A stretch of 64,000 nt of DNA from contig NC_089185.1 of NCBI RefSeq assembly GCF_947507565.1, positions 1,364,001 to 1,428,000 of the forward strand. Reading direction: 5' to 3'. This DNA comes from Oscarella lobularis. Its lineage: Eukaryota > Porifera > Homoscleromorpha > Homosclerophorida > Oscarellidae. The translations under genes were made by a program, and so were the position numbers. This document shows positions 1-13,612 of this stretch, in pieces (position 1 is the first letter of the stretch; every line of letters starts with the position of its first letter). The notes beneath the pieces were generated by a model. It was not told the origin of the DNA. It made no database searches and worked only from the letters and a program-made list of their open reading frames with translations.

Positions 1-120
1 NNNNNNNNNNNNNNNNNNNNNNNNNNNNNNNNNNNNNNNNNNNNNNNNNNNNNNNNNNNNNNNNNNNNNNNNNNNNNNNNNNNNNNNNNNNNNNNNNNNN
101 NNNNNNNNNNNNNNNNNNNN
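1..120. other. Assembly gap (N run)
   Basis: All 120 bases are N. The minus-strand L-domain gene that follows is still open when it reaches the gap, so its C-terminus lies inside or beyond it. Confidence 0.99.
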
Positions 121-2588
121 AATCTCCTACGGAACGAAGGGAGTGGATGTTCAGCGTGGTCATGCCGTCGCTATTGTAGATATAGAAGTACTGGCCCACC
201 GTTTGGAGATTCGGAGCGAGCAGGGTGGCGAGTTGGCGATTGTGATAGAGAAGAAAGTAGCCGGTGACACTTCGCAGACTACTCAAGTCGAGATTTTTCA
301 ACTGATCGTTATTATTCAAATTGAAATAGCCGCCAACCGTTTCGAGCGACGACAAATCCATTTCTTCGAGATTGTCGCAATTGTACATGTAGAAATTACC
401 GGTGACGTTGTACAATGCCGGAGCGATCATCGTCTTGAGCGGTCGACTGAGATAGACGTGAAAATAGCTGCTAACCGTTGTCAGACTCGTCAAATTCAAG
501 TGAGTCAGCTTGTCGTTGTTATTCAGATTGAAAAAGCCGTCGACGAAGGTGAGTTGAGAGAGGTCGAGAACGGCGAGATTGTCGCTGTTGTACACGTAAA
601 ACTGACCGCCGACTCTTTGCAACGACCGCAAATCAAGTACGGCCAGTTCCCTGTTTTCGTAGAACTGCAAGTAAAAAGAGACGTTAAGCAGAGACGACAG
701 GTCGACTTGTCGAATGCGATTGTTGTGATAAAAGTACAGAAATCCGTCGACCGTTTCCAACGACGACAGATCCATGCTCTGCAACTGGTCGCTGTCGTGA
801 ATATAGAAATTGCCGCCGACGTTGACGAGCGACGGCATCTTCAAGTAGCCCAGCACTTTATTCCTGTACATGTGCACGTAGGAAGAAACGTTCCATAACG
901 ACGTGAAATCCAACGACGTCAGTCTATTGTTGTCGTTGAAATTCAAATAGCCGCCGACAGTCAGCAGGTTGCCGGCGTCCACCTCGGAGAGACGATCATT
1001 ATTATAGCAATAGAAATTACCACCAATGTGCTGTATGGACTGGAATCGAAGAATCTGAAGCTGACGGTTATTATACACTGTCACGGCGCGCTCGACAGTC
1101 TCGACAGCTGAGAGATCGACGACACTCAAAACAGGGTTATCCGTAATGTAGACGTAGTCACCAATGGTTCTTAGTTGAGGTGCACGAACCTCCTGCAAGG
1201 CCAAGTTTCTCAAAAAGTAGAAATACCCGCCAATGCTTTGAAGATTGCTCAGCCCATTGGCGTTCTGAAGGCGACGATTCTGATAGAAGTAGACGTTGCC
1301 TCCTACGGATCGACACTTGGCCAGTCCATCGACGTTCAGAAGGGCGTCGTTTCCAGTAAAGTATAGATAGTCCTGAACCTCTTGAACTGATTTGAGACCG
1401 TCAACGTTTTCCAATTGATCATTTTCTCGCACGTAGACGTAGCCTCCCACGTACGTCAGTTTCGATAGTCCATCAATATTTTTAAGTCTGTTGTTGCTGT
1501 AGAGATACAGGTTTCCTTTGATATTTTCCACTGAGGCTAAGCCGTCAAGATTCTCCAGCAGGTCGTTGAAGTGAACAGCGAGATTTCCGCCAACGAACGT
1601 CAGTGATCTTAGTCCATCCAACGTTGTGAGAGTAGGATTGCCGCGAATGACAAGGTCCCCGTTGACACGATGAATGTTCTTCAGGTGATCAATGTTCGTC
1701 AAACGGGTGTTCTGAATAACTAGGCTGCCCATGACAGCGACGACTCCGGCGAGTTGAGCTTCGTCGCGATCAATATTGATTGTCAGATCGCCTGGAACGA
1801 CTCGACCAGCAGAACACGTTCTTCCAAGGATGCTTTCGTATGACACTTGGCAAGAGAGGTTAGCTACGTGATCCGTTAAGGTTTCCACCTTGGCTGCTGT
1901 AGACTTAACTACAGTCAAATTTGCAGTAAGAGCAGCTACGTGGTCCGTCAAGGACTGAAACTTAGCTGCTGCGGACTCAACTACGCTCAAATTTGCTGAA
2001 AGAGCAACAATTGTGTTTTGAAGGTTTATAACTTTCTCTTGAAGATCAAGAACGTGGACGTCCATTTCTGCTTGAATCTGGGTCTGAGCGGTGGCTACTT
2101 CCTTGATTTCCTGTCTATTCTCCATTACGTCTGGGTGATCTAGAGACAAAGAATGTCAGAAGTGCAATCACATAAAGAACAGTTAGGTAGACAAAAAGCA
2201 GCGCAGTTCGAAGTCCGCGCAACAACACTATACATATCAAATTTACCAGTGGACTGAGTAGAGCCAATTTTTCCAGCGGCCAAAAGTCCCACGAGGACGC
2301 AAGCAAAGATTGCTACACAAATGGCGACCAGCGCGACATACGAAGCATGTCGTTCTATGCACGATCGTTTCTCCGGTGCAAAAACGTATCTGCCTTGCCT
2401 TGGAGGTCCATCTTCGTCGAACAAGCTGGGTCTCGATCTGGTTGGAGACGGCAAGTCATAGTCTCCTTCCATTCCTTCATACACAGGATTTTGAAATCCA
2501 GAAGACGTCGCAGGTTCTTCTAAGCATAGGAGAATACGCTACAAAAGGAAGAGAGAACGACATCGGGTACCGTACCAGGCCGACTCAT
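121..2588 (-). CDS. Type II membrane protein, coiled coil plus receptor-L-like repeats (3' end in gap)
   Basis: Three exons join in phase: 2571-2588 (ATG at 2588), 2247-2538 and 121-2139. The short cytosolic tail carries an NPVY motif (…GFQNPVYEG…), then one hydrophobic segment (YVALVAICVAIFACVLVGLL) with no cleavable signal, which gives a type II topology. The outside part starts with a heptad-like stretch (about 90 residues, Ala/Leu/Val rich). After it come about 20 repeats of 23-24 residues of the form L..V.GnlylynN..L..ldgl..l. These resemble receptor L-domain or BspA-like leucine-rich repeats and continue into the gap. Known for the family: such repeats are ligand-binding ectodomains. 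Inferred: a cell-surface receptor or adhesion protein whose NPxY-type tail could recruit PTB-domain adaptors. No ortholog is recognised. The repeat reading is clear; the function is open. Confidence 0.75.
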
Positions 2589-2969
2589 TCCTGATGTCTA
2601 TCTGGGGCACACGTGAACAGACCAGCTCCAACGCACGTTTTCTTCATAAACAAACGTCACAAGCAAGGCGTGTGTGCACACAGTACTGTACTCACTCCTT
2701 AGGCTTTGCTTGCAGAACTGTAGCGAAGGACGAACAATGTCCTTCGCAGACAGCGGACAGGACGAGTTAAAGGTGTCCTTTGACGAGCCAGACGACTCAT
2801 TTACCCCACGTGAGATCACGTCGTGATACACTAGATAGAAATCAAAGGAAAGTCCCTGGGTGACGTAGTCCATTACAGCTCTAAAGAAGGAAGCAAAAAA
2901 TCAGCAGAAAAATAACGATGAAAAGAAAAGAGAGTAGAAAATAGGCAGAAAAAGTAAAGCATACCGCGG
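2589..2969. other. Intergenic spacer between two minus-strand genes
   Basis: About 380 bp lie between the 3' end of the glutaminase-like gene and the first exon of the L-domain gene. A 91-codon minus-strand frame (2598-2873) crosses it, but shows no domain or signal. It probably holds the 5' UTR and promoter of the L-domain gene. Confidence 0.4.
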
Positions 2970-5093
2970 CTACATCAGCAGTTTAGCCAAAAGACCCCCA
3001 ATAACAGGACGAGCCACGAAGCCTTTACGCTTGGCAGTAGACGTAAAGTACCAATCCGTAAATGCCACTCTGTCGGGAGTCTCATTGGCAAATCGATAAA
3101 CGGCATTGACGATCATTTCAAACTGATCCTGATCGCACATCGCCGCCGCCCACATCAACCAGTCCGTCTTGGTAAAATCCGATCGATTATCCAACGGTAT
3201 GCCGTAGGCATTCATCTTGGACAGATAATAGGCGCAATCTGTCCGATAAACAGACTCGGGAAAGACGTTCAGGCCGAGCACGCGATGATACATGAGATTG
3301 TATTTGAGAGACCACGTGTTGGGAAGCGTGTACTGGAGTCGATAATGATTCCCGTCGCTCGCGTTTGCCATCCAATAGGAAACGTAGCCGGCCACGTGAG
3401 ACGAGTAATTCTTAGCGGCGTCCCTTTGACCGTCCATGTCGAGAATGTATGCCAACGCTGATAGGCCGACTATTCCTTTCGCCGCTAAATTCACGTTGTG
3501 AGGCGACGGCCCTTCGAAGTCGTCCGTGCACAACTGATTGCCAGGATCGGGAAGGGTGGATACGAGAAAATCGCCCCACGTCATGAGAACCTTCCAATAT
3601 TTGGATAAATAGTTAACGTTGCCTTGCTTTTTCGCCAAGGCAGCCAACATGATCAATATATTCCCCGACTCTTCCATGGGCATTTGCTCCTGATGATTCG
3701 GCTGGATATCGCACACGGGCCAGTGACCCAAATGATGAGGAGCCCACGCCAAATTGTACGGAACCTTCATGCCGTACGTCCCCGTCTCGTTGTTCGCGTA
3801 GGCCAAGAGAGGAAGCAAGCACAGGCGAAGGGATTCGGGAAAGGAGAGCACGAAAAGCGGCGACGCGGGAAAGAGAACGTCGACCGTGCTCACGTCGCCG
3901 TCGCTGGATATCTCCTTGAGAAAAGCCCACGGCGCTTTCAGCTTGTCGTTCCACACGTAAATCGTTCCGCCCGTCGCCTGTCGCCACGCCAACGAAGCAA
4001 TCGCCGTGTAATTCGCTCCGCCCGCTTTCATCATAGCCGACGTCATGACGGCGTCGAACGAGGAACAATTTTCGATTATGACGTCACGCTGAGAGTTGAC
4101 GTGCGTCAACATGGCGCCAACGTTGTTATTATACATGTGACGCCACAGAGGAGCCATGGAGTCGCCGAAGTACTTCATGGAATAGACCTGATCATAGGCA
4201 ATAGTGAGTGTCTTTGTAATAGTCTGCTTTGGCTGAATCGAGCCGAGCGACCAAGCCACTGCCAACACTGGCCAATTGTCACTGCAGGCGCGCGGCGGGG
4301 TGTCGTCCTTTGACGGGAAAGCTGTTCCCTTAGCGAAACTGCCTCGTGCTGCAACATCTGACGTCACAACTGTGGACACCGTACTGTCAGTTTGCACCGA
4401 TACATACCAATAGCCCCAGTCGATTCGATCGCTGCCCTGAGCTAGATAAGCCTGCTTCGTCGTGCCAACGGAGAGCGTAGTGTAACCTGGCACATTTGCT
4501 TGGGTGCGTGACCACGTGATTTCTTCATCACCATTAGTGATAGCGGGCTCGCCACTATTGTCATAATAGAGTTCGACTTGGTGTGAGTGACCGTCTAGGC
4601 TTGAGATTTTGTACGTAAGAAACGTGATTGGAAGATAGCTGGCTATATCGGGCGATTCATTAGGCAGGGGATATGCTGGAGTGCTGAATGTGAGTTCCAG
4701 TTGAATGCCGTCTTGTTGAAAAACGTACACTGTCTGAGTTGGATAGACCTTGAGGTCAGTTTGAGTGACGTTTGGTATTGTTGCAACTGATAGAACGCTG
4801 GAGGGTCCCATATAACGATATGTTTTGTTGTCAACGCGAATTAGGCCTAGAGAATTCGGTCACGTGACTTTTGATAAAAGACAGCTTCTGTGCACTTCAC
4901 CTGCCAATCCTATTATTCCACCGCTCCAGTGGGTAGGAAATGCGTCGTACAGATGATCAGCTGCCGACCAAATGCTGATGTATGGGTTGTTTACCACAAG
5001 TGGGACCGCCGGTGGTCGAAACGAAGGCACTTCGCCAACAGCCAGTGCCCAAAATGCAACGCACGTCAATAAGAAGGTCGGAAATTGTCTCAT
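2970..5093 (-). CDS. Secreted glutaminase A-like protein (DUF5127/DUF4965/DUF1793 type)
   Basis: Two exons, 4901-5093 and 2970-4846, join in phase 1 to give about 689 residues. The start MRQFPTFLLTCVAFWALAVG is a clear signal peptide; an in-frame ATG at 5126 would only prepend 11 residues. After the signal comes the family opening PAVPLVVNNPYISIWSAADH… with HWSGGIIGLAG, then LIRVDNKTYRYMG across the junction. The body has the two-part glutaminase A layout: a beta-rich N-terminal region, then a helical region with EESGNILIMLAAL and NVNLAAKGIVGLSALAY, and the usual end ARPVIGGLL. Known: GtaA-family enzymes are secreted fungal glutaminases, with related proteins in bacteria and some animals. Inferred: extracellular glutamine hydrolysis or a related amidase or glycosidase role. 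Length and end are normal, so the gene looks intact. The substrate is unproven. Confidence 0.82.
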
Positions 5094-5898
5094 TCCGGGA
5101 GAAACTGCCGTGTCGGATCGCTTCACTGCACGTGATGACCTGTGGACCCGTACCTAGCACTCCCCTTCGCGCGAAAGACGCAGTATAGACCTGCATCTCC
5201 TGCAGCATAGATGCCTGCAGCATAGATACTATGGTAGCAGGGACACAATTCTTCGAGAGGAGTTTGCGACAGACGTGCATCTGCAGAAGAGGTTGGACGG
5301 ACTACAGTACAATAAGTTATATGTGAACCCAAAATCGAGACTTGGCGCTCACTCACTCGTGCGCTAACGCTGTTTTAAATTATGCTAATAGTATAGTAAT
5401 CCCGTCGCAAAAGAGTAAAGGGCGTGGCCAGACGTATGCCCCCTGTCTCTCAACCAACGGCTCTGGTTCAGACTAAGGGTGAGATCATAGTGAAAAGAGC
5501 TTCCTTTGTGCTGATTCCTAATGGTATAAACGCTAATGAATGCGATTAGGCTTTTCTGACCAAACCTTGACTCTCGAAATTTCTTGGCACGGACGAGGAA
5601 CCGCAAACCGCAGTCAAGTGTTGATTGCTCTTTGCTTCAAGTTCGCGCTAATTAAGCTAGCTCTTTTGTGACTAAACGTAGGAATAGTAGACTTCAATTG
5701 ACTGCTGGCAATCAGACTAAACTTCTAAATGGCGGTTCAGTACTCACAAGTTTCAGAGCTCACGCTAACTTTGTACAGATCTGCAGCTCCACCGCGGCTC
5801 GTGTCTGCGGGAACCTTGTTATTCACACCAAACAGTCGAGTGTTGATAAGTCGTATACGCTACAGTAGCGGTGAGATTGCGAGGCGAGCTCTGACAAA
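5094..5898. other. Divergent intergenic region
   Basis: About 800 bp separate the minus-strand glutaminase and the plus-strand KCTD-like gene, so it must contain both promoters. The small frames here have no recognisable domain. A short GCATAGAT/CTGCAG-containing direct repeat lies near 5205-5226. I see nothing else. Confidence 0.4.
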
Positions 5899-6720
5899 AT
5901 GAACAGCGACGAGCCAATGACTACTCCAAGCGGTAACGAGAGTTCCACAAAACGACCTGACAGTGCACTCAATGAGCTTAATTAATATTATTATAATCCT
6001 GTAGGTAAACAATTTCCTCTGCCGACAAAAATTGACTTGAACGTCGGCGGTACGAAGTACGCGACAAGTCTAAGCACACTCACCAGAAGCCAACCGAATT
6101 CAATGCTCGCAGCTATGTTCAGTGGAAGGCACAACATAGAAATAGACAACGAAGGAGCCGTGTTCATCGATCGAGATGGGCCGTCGTTCGCTTACGTCCT
6201 CAGCTATCTTCGCAATGCCGCGTCGATTGGCGATCGATTGCCACGAGAACGTCACGTATTGCACCAACTTCTCAAAGAAGCCGACTACTACCAGCTTCCG
6301 GAAATGAAGGTGGCCGTTTACGCAGCCATCAATTGCATGGAGAAGGAGAGAATTACTAAGGCATGGGTGTTCAACCCTAAGCGCGTCGTGACGACTCCAA
6401 TAGATGCCGCGTTTCTCGATTTGAGAGATGTCAATTTTGGCAAAGCCGTCTTTTTGCACAAATTTTGTCTGCACGAGTGCGATGCAGAGGGAGTTTCGTT
6501 TCAGGATTCCGTCTTCGAAAGCGAGGTCACTTTCAGTTCCACAAACTTGACCAAGGCGAATTTTAGAAAATGCAAGTTCAAAAGGAGGGTCGTATTCTCG
6601 GGTTCAACAAATTTAGACGAAGTGATATTCAGCTCATGCGTATTCAACGAAGGAAAAGACATTGAAAAGAGCTGCAGCCAACAAGATATAATCTGGAACG
6701 ACTACAGCAACGTGTATTAA
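5899..6720 (+). CDS. KCTD-like BTB (T1) protein with pentapeptide-type repeats
   Basis: Exon 1 is 5899-5932 and exon 2 is 6005-6720. They join through a G|GT glycine codon to give 249 residues. The T1/BTB domain is at about residues 21-115: LNVGGTKYATSLSTLTR, MLAAMFSG, FIDRDGPSFAYVLSYLRN and LLKEADYYQLPEM are the standard KCTD blocks. The C-terminal part has pentapeptide-like turns (ANFRKCKF, AVFLHKF, VSFQDSVF, VTFSSTNL), as in KCTD9/KCTD17-like families. Known: KCTD proteins form oligomers and many are cullin-3 adaptors. Inferred: an E3-ligase adaptor. The initiator ATG lies in the first exon; the second exon alone has no usable ATG before the BTB core. Confidence 0.85.
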
Positions 6721-7259
6721 AAAACCACAGAACAAAATCCTAATTAATTACTCGAAATCGTATATTCACACAAGTTTATGTGTTACCTGTAAAAATAAAA
6801 TTTGGGGCCCGGCTGACGTGAGATTGCGCAACTGCTTGACTAGACCAATTTACGGGGTGGGAACCTAAAGAAGACACGCCAAAAGTCAAAGATGCTAAAA
6901 TGGCAGCTCAGGCTGCCGTCGAACCACGAAAAAGCAGCATGCATGGTTTAGGAATTCAGTGTCACATGGCTTTCTATGTTACAGCAACACTACTGACGGG
7001 GAAGTGAGGGTCCGACAAAGCTAATGAAAGCCGCTCTAAAGTTACTAAGTAAGTCTCCTTTGATGATCTAACTCCTTAGTCTAGCCCGTATATTTTTTTT
7101 CCGGGTCTCATCCGCGCGCACACACAAGGAACGGTACGTACGGAAGCGAGGGTTTTAGAGACCCGAATTCCGTATTTCCCAACACTAAAACACGGCCTCC
7201 GGTGCTTAGACACCTTATAAAGATCATGTCAGACGCTTTGCTCGAGCATCTTCAACACA
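6721..7259. other. Intergenic region holding the collagen-like gene 1 promoter
   Basis: About 540 bp without a gene. Its last 120 bases are repeated upstream of the second collagen-like gene (see the promoter entries). The proximal part holds the 3' UTR of the KCTD-like gene, with a possible poly(A) signal AATAAA near 6796. Confidence 0.5.
7139..7259 (+). promoter_or_regulatory. Duplicated promoter module with TATA box
   Basis: From CGGAAGCGAGGG to the start codon, this stretch matches 9460-9580 almost base for base. It includes ATTCCGTATTTC, CTTAGACACCTTATAAAG (TATA box at about 7215-7221) and the 5' UTR stretch GAGCATCTTCAACACA. Conservation between the two copies marks the core promoter and leader of the collagen-like genes. 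Confidence 0.6.
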
Positions 7260-8180
7260 ATGAAATATCTTCTTTACGCAACGACGTGTTTGGCAGTGGT
7301 GACGGTCCAGGTGTCACTCTCTCAGAGCGTAACAAAGCCTACGGCTCCCTGTTGTGCCGCACAGCCTGGGAGAGATGGGAGAGATGGACGAGACGGACTT
7401 CCAGGACCTCCTGGAGAGCGTGGCCCTGCAGGAGGTACACCAGGACCTGAAGGACCTTCTGGTGCTCAAGGAAAGCAAGGGTCTCCTGGCCATCCAGGAG
7501 AGCGTGGCCCTCCAGGCCCTCCAGGTACTATTCAAGAAGAACCTCCCTACAGCTTTCATTTGCTGATAAGTCCCGACGACATCAAGTACAAAAGGCACGG
7601 GGAGAAGATTCGCTTTTACAAAACCGTGACTCCTTCAATTGGGAAGTCAATTTCGTTTAATAAAGGCAACACGAAGTTTCATCGATTGATGCAAGTAACT
7701 CTAGCTGAGCCAAATACGTTGAACGACTCAGCTCAATATATTGCAACAGCTAAAATATCACATCGAAATCCTGTGTCAGTAAGAACTGACATGGACATCT
7801 ACGTCACTGTGTCTGACGGCGTTTCCGTCGTGGGTTACGTTATTGTTGATGAATCAAATAGGGCGAGTCTTGCTCCAATGGGGGCATGTGAAGGACTCAG
7901 TACAGGAGTACATTTTACAAATCTGGCGTGTGGTTATGGTCGGTTTCCTGGAAAGACCAGATTCTCACCCTATCATACAGTGCAAGTGCAATTCAGTGCA
8001 AGTAATACAGCATTTGGAATAGGAGAAACCATTTCCGAAGTGCCCATAATTCACCCCCATCAGTTTTCTAAATCATTGAAACCAGCACGGGGAATTTTCT
8101 TGGACCTTTACGGTGACGACGACCCGGGAGAGATTTATAATATCGATTTCATAGATGTGAAACTTGAAAAAGAGACATAG
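7260..8180 (+). CDS. Secreted short-chain collagen-like protein, copy 1
   Basis: A single-exon frame of 306 residues. The signal peptide is [20 protein letters not shown]. Next comes a conserved CC pair ([10 protein letters not shown]), then about 18 Gly-X-Y triplets ([19 protein letters not shown]…) with one slip in the register ([11 protein letters not shown]). The C-terminal domain of about 200 residues is beta-rich and begins [18 protein letters not shown]; landmarks are [35 protein letters not shown] and [11 protein letters not shown] do not recognise this domain as C1q, fibrinogen or NC1. Likely an extracellular trimer: the cysteine pair could link chains and the globular head could bind a ligand. 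The paralogue at 9581 has the same plan, so this is a tandem duplication with CAMLG between the copies. Confidence 0.8.
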   Translation: MKYLLYATTCLAVVTVQVSLSQSVTKPTAPCCAAQPGRDGRDGRDGLPGPPGERGPAGGTPGPEGPSGAQGKQGSPGHPGERGPPGPPGTIQEEPPYSFHLLISPDDIKYKRHGEKIRFYKTVTPSIGKSISFNKGNTKFHRLMQVTLAEPNTLNDSAQYIATAKISHRNPVSVRTDMDIYVTVSDGVSVVGYVIVDESNRASLAPMGACEGLSTGVHFTNLACGYGRFPGKTRFSPYHTVQVQFSASNTAFGIGETISEVPIIHPHQFSKSLKPARGIFLDLYGDDDPGEIYNIDFIDVKLEKET

Positions 8181-8679
8181 AAACGTTGTGAATGTAATAT
8201 TGCTTTTAGTACTGTAGAACAGTTGTAGCAAACCATTTCACTATTGATGTCTTTTTTGTTATAAAAACATTCTATTGGCGCAGCAGAGAGACTAACGCGA
8301 ATCTTCTGAACACACAAGAGGAGCAGGAAGTACAGTCGTAATTACCATTTGTAAATCTGAGTGACACTGCTGTCATATAATTAAGGTTTGGCAAGTTGAA
8401 GTCAGTGATCTTCGAATTCTAACTGGAACGGGACACACCAAAATGTTTAGGGACCGGAGTGCTTGATAGGAACGCCCAATTCTTTGGCAGTCATTCTAAC
8501 TCAAACTACGAATATACTACTCTAGTTGGAGTAGATGCCGATTGTCACCACTTAGTGAATGAGTGCAAGCAATTTCTTGGCTGTCTCTTTTCTGCTGTAG
8601 CCTTCCTGCCCTTTCTGTAGCCGAAACAAGGCGAAACGCCGAACACAATACGTGTAGTACTTAACGCACGCTAGGCAAC
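8181..8679. other. Intergenic spacer, collagen-like 1 to CAMLG
   Basis: About 500 bp. It begins with the 3' UTR of the collagen-like gene. Frames on either strand are short and featureless, and I see no RNA gene or repeat. The promoter of the CAMLG homologue should lie just before 8680. Confidence 0.4.
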
Positions 8680-9300
8680 ATGAGCGAAGCAGAGGCTCTC
8701 GCTGCTCAAAGGAGAAGCGAAGCAAGGCGAAGGCGAATCTTACAGAATGCTGGAAATCGATTGGATTATTTACGGGGTGAGAAACTTTCGTCAAAATTTG
8801 ACGCCGAAGTCAAAGAAATCGCGGAGAACTGCAGCGAGCTGCCTTCGAGCCACGAACCTGAACCAGAACCCGAAGCCGAGCAGAAAACAGAGTCTGTTTT
8901 ACCAGAGAAAAGTTCACCGCCAATGTACTACACTCTAAATCCGGTCGTCCAAGTGTTGCTACCGTTCCTGATTGGCCTCATGTACCATTTAGTCAAGGAT
9001 CACGGCGACTTATTAGCATCAGCTGGAATTCGACCAGCATGGTTTGGGAAATCAGTGACGTACGGCTTTCTTGTGGCCTACATTCCAGCAATACTACTCG
9101 CCAAATTCACGCCGATGGCGACGATGCACACCAGTCTGGGATGGGCGAAGAACGTGGCATTCTACGCACTGTACTTGCTGGGAACTCCAACTTCTGTGAC
9201 GCTCATTTTGATTCGGATTACGATTTTTCTTTACCAGCTATTGAGTGGCCTAATGGTAACTCTTTGTGTGTACTTTCTTCTTCACGGCCTGGACAATTGA
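8680..9300 (+). CDS. CAMLG: CAMLG/GET2-like tail-anchored protein insertion receptor subunit
   Basis: A 206-residue intronless frame. The N-terminus is short and arginine-rich (AQRRSEARRRRILQNAGNRL), matching the GET3/TRC40-binding helix of GET2/CAMLG. An acidic/proline linker (EPEPEPEAEQ) follows, then three hydrophobic segments at about 90-110, 125-150 and 165-203. Known: CAMLG with GET1/WRB forms the ER receptor that inserts tail-anchored proteins. The protein is shorter than human CAMLG (296) because of a shorter linker. The start ATG directly precedes the arginine-rich helix, as expected. It lies between two paralogous collagen-like genes, so the duplication spanned or arrived around it. 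Confidence 0.72.
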   Translation: MSEAEALAAQRRSEARRRRILQNAGNRLDYLRGEKLSSKFDAEVKEIAENCSELPSSHEPEPEPEAEQKTESVLPEKSSPPMYYTLNPVVQVLLPFLIGLMYHLVKDHGDLLASAGIRPAWFGKSVTYGFLVAYIPAILLAKFTPMATMHTSLGWAKNVAFYALYLLGTPTSVTLILIRITIFLYQLLSGLMVTLCVYFLLHGLDN

Positions 9301-9459
9301 CCTGTAGGTAGACTGTTGTAGTACATTATCAATAATAGGTGCTAAATCACTTTCACGCCCCCTCGACGGCCCGTCTCTCTTTCTAAATGCCACTTATTTT
9401 GTAAACATCAAGGTATTTGCCGCGTTCAACCCAGTCTTGAGGATGTCCGCGTTGTTTTT

Positions 9460-9580
9460 CGTGCGGAAGCGAGGGTATTAGACCCGGATTCCGTATTTCT
9501 CAAGTTTAAAACACGGTCCCCGGGACTTAGACACCTTATAAAGGTCACATCAGACGCTTTGTTTGAGCATCTTCAACACA
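9460..9580 (+). promoter_or_regulatory. Duplicated promoter module with TATA box (copy 2)
   Basis: The second copy of the module at 7139. The TATA box TTATAAAG is at about 9536-9543, and the shared leader GAGCATCTTCAACACA runs straight into the ATG at 9581. Differences from copy 1 are scattered substitutions and a few small gaps. Confidence 0.6.
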
Positions 9581-10489
9581 ATGAAATATTTTGTTTACGC
9601 AACGACGTATTTGGCACTTTTGACTGTCCAATTGTCACTCTCTCAGAGCATAACCAAGCCAACAGCTCCCTGTTGTGTCGCGCAGCCTGGTCGAGATGGG
9701 AGAGATGGACGAGACGGAGTTGCAGGACCTTCTGGAGAGCGTGGTCCTGCAGGTACGCGAGGACCTGAAGGTCCTTCTGGTGCACCAGGAAAGCAAGGCC
9801 CTTCTGGGGAACGTGGCCCTCCAGGAGCGCAAGGACCTCCAGGTACAAAAGGAGAATCTCCTTTCAGCTTTCATTTGCTGATAAGTCCTGACGACATCAA
9901 GTACAACAGACATGGAGGGAGGATTCGCTTCTATGAAACTCCTTCAGTTGGCGCGTCAATTTCTTTTGGTACTGGCACGACAAGGTTTCATCGATTGATG
10001 CGAGTGACTTTAGCTGAGCCGAACATGCTCAACGACTCTGCTCAATACATTGCCACGGCAAAAATCTCACATCGACATCCAAAGTCAGTGACAAGCGACA
10101 TGGACCTCCGTCTCGTTGTGTCTGACGGTATTTCCGCTGTGGGTTACGAAATTCTCGATGAAGAAAACAGGCAGGCTCAGCCTCCACTGATGGCGTGTGA
10201 AGGACTTAGCAGCACAGAAGTACTTACGAATTTAAAAACCTCTTCTGGTCAGAATCCTGGAAAAATCAAATACTCACCATATCATACAATGCAAGTACAA
10301 TTCAGTGGCAACCAAAGAGCGTTTGGAATAGGAAAAGCGGTTTCTAACTTGCATTTTATTCACGCCTATCAGTTTTCTAGATCATTGAAACCAAAAAGAG
10401 GAATTTTCTTGGACCTTTACCGTGATCACCCACCAGAGAATTACATAATTGATTTCATAGAAGTGACGCTTGAAAGAGAGAGTGACTGA
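9581..10489 (+). CDS. Secreted short-chain collagen-like protein, copy 2
   Basis: Intronless, 302 residues from the ATG at 9581; an upstream TTG in frame is not a start. Signal peptide [20 protein letters not shown], the same CC pair ([10 protein letters not shown]), then about 17 Gly-X-Y triplets, uninterrupted here where copy 1 has a slip. The C-terminal domain matches copy 1 through [35 protein letters not shown] and GIFLDLYRD. Repeated [13 protein letters not shown] triplets suggest the collagen block can expand or contract. Role as for copy 1: probable extracellular matrix or lectin-like trimer. The head domain is unrecognised. Confidence 0.8.
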   Translation: MKYFVYATTYLALLTVQLSLSQSITKPTAPCCVAQPGRDGRDGRDGVAGPSGERGPAGTRGPEGPSGAPGKQGPSGERGPPGAQGPPGTKGESPFSFHLLISPDDIKYNRHGGRIRFYETPSVGASISFGTGTTRFHRLMRVTLAEPNMLNDSAQYIATAKISHRHPKSVTSDMDLRLVVSDGISAVGYEILDEENRQAQPPLMACEGLSSTEVLTNLKTSSGQNPGKIKYSPYHTMQVQFSGNQRAFGIGKAVSNLHFIHAYQFSRSLKPKRGIFLDLYRDHPPENYIIDFIEVTLERESD

Positions 10490-10841
10490 GACTTAGAGAT
10501 TTGGAGACTCTCTGTTGAAAAGTAGCATTGCCACTTTTGTCGTCGTCTTTTTTGCTACTGAACAGTGTGCGGCAGAGATTAATGAAAATCTTCTGAGCAC
10601 AAGAGGAGCAAAAAGTAGAGTCACCGCAGCCATTACAATCTGCTTGGTGCTGCCGTCATGGTCATGGGGTCTGAGATAGCCTAGGAATGCCAACTTCCAC
10701 CTCGGTTGGTTTGGCCAATGATTGAGTAGCCTAGCAGTGATCCTGCGTGTGCCTTTTTACCTTCACGGTCTAAACAATTCGCTTGCTACAGAAGAAAACT
10801 CCAATTTCGAACAGACCAGCAACACCATTTACTTTCTCAAA
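10490..10841. other. Convergent 3' spacer
   Basis: About 350 bp between the plus-strand collagen-like gene 2 and the minus-strand tyrosyl-tRNA synthetase. It should hold both 3' UTRs. I see no gene in it. Confidence 0.4.
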
Positions 10842-13492
<2,651 letters not shown>

Positions 13493-13612
13493 CTTCTCAC
13501 TCTACGAAGGCGAGGAAGGTACAGTAGAAAAAAACACGTGCGCATGCGGAGGTGTATACATTATTCCGGTCACACGTGATCCATTATAAACCATTTTACG
13601 TTCTGATTCTTA

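Noticed and set aside
143-898. 251-codon plus-strand frame at the left edge
   Set aside because: It is antisense to the repeat region of the L-domain gene. Its apparent repeats (VEIAANR… type) mirror the repeat period on the minus strand.
2598-2873. 91-codon minus frame as a separate small gene
   Set aside because: No signal, domain or conservation evidence. It lies where the L-domain gene's promoter is expected.
3624-4313. 229-codon plus-strand frame
   Set aside because: Antisense shadow of the glutaminase exon. It is rich in Arg/His with no domain, and the minus frame has signal peptide, motifs and normal length.
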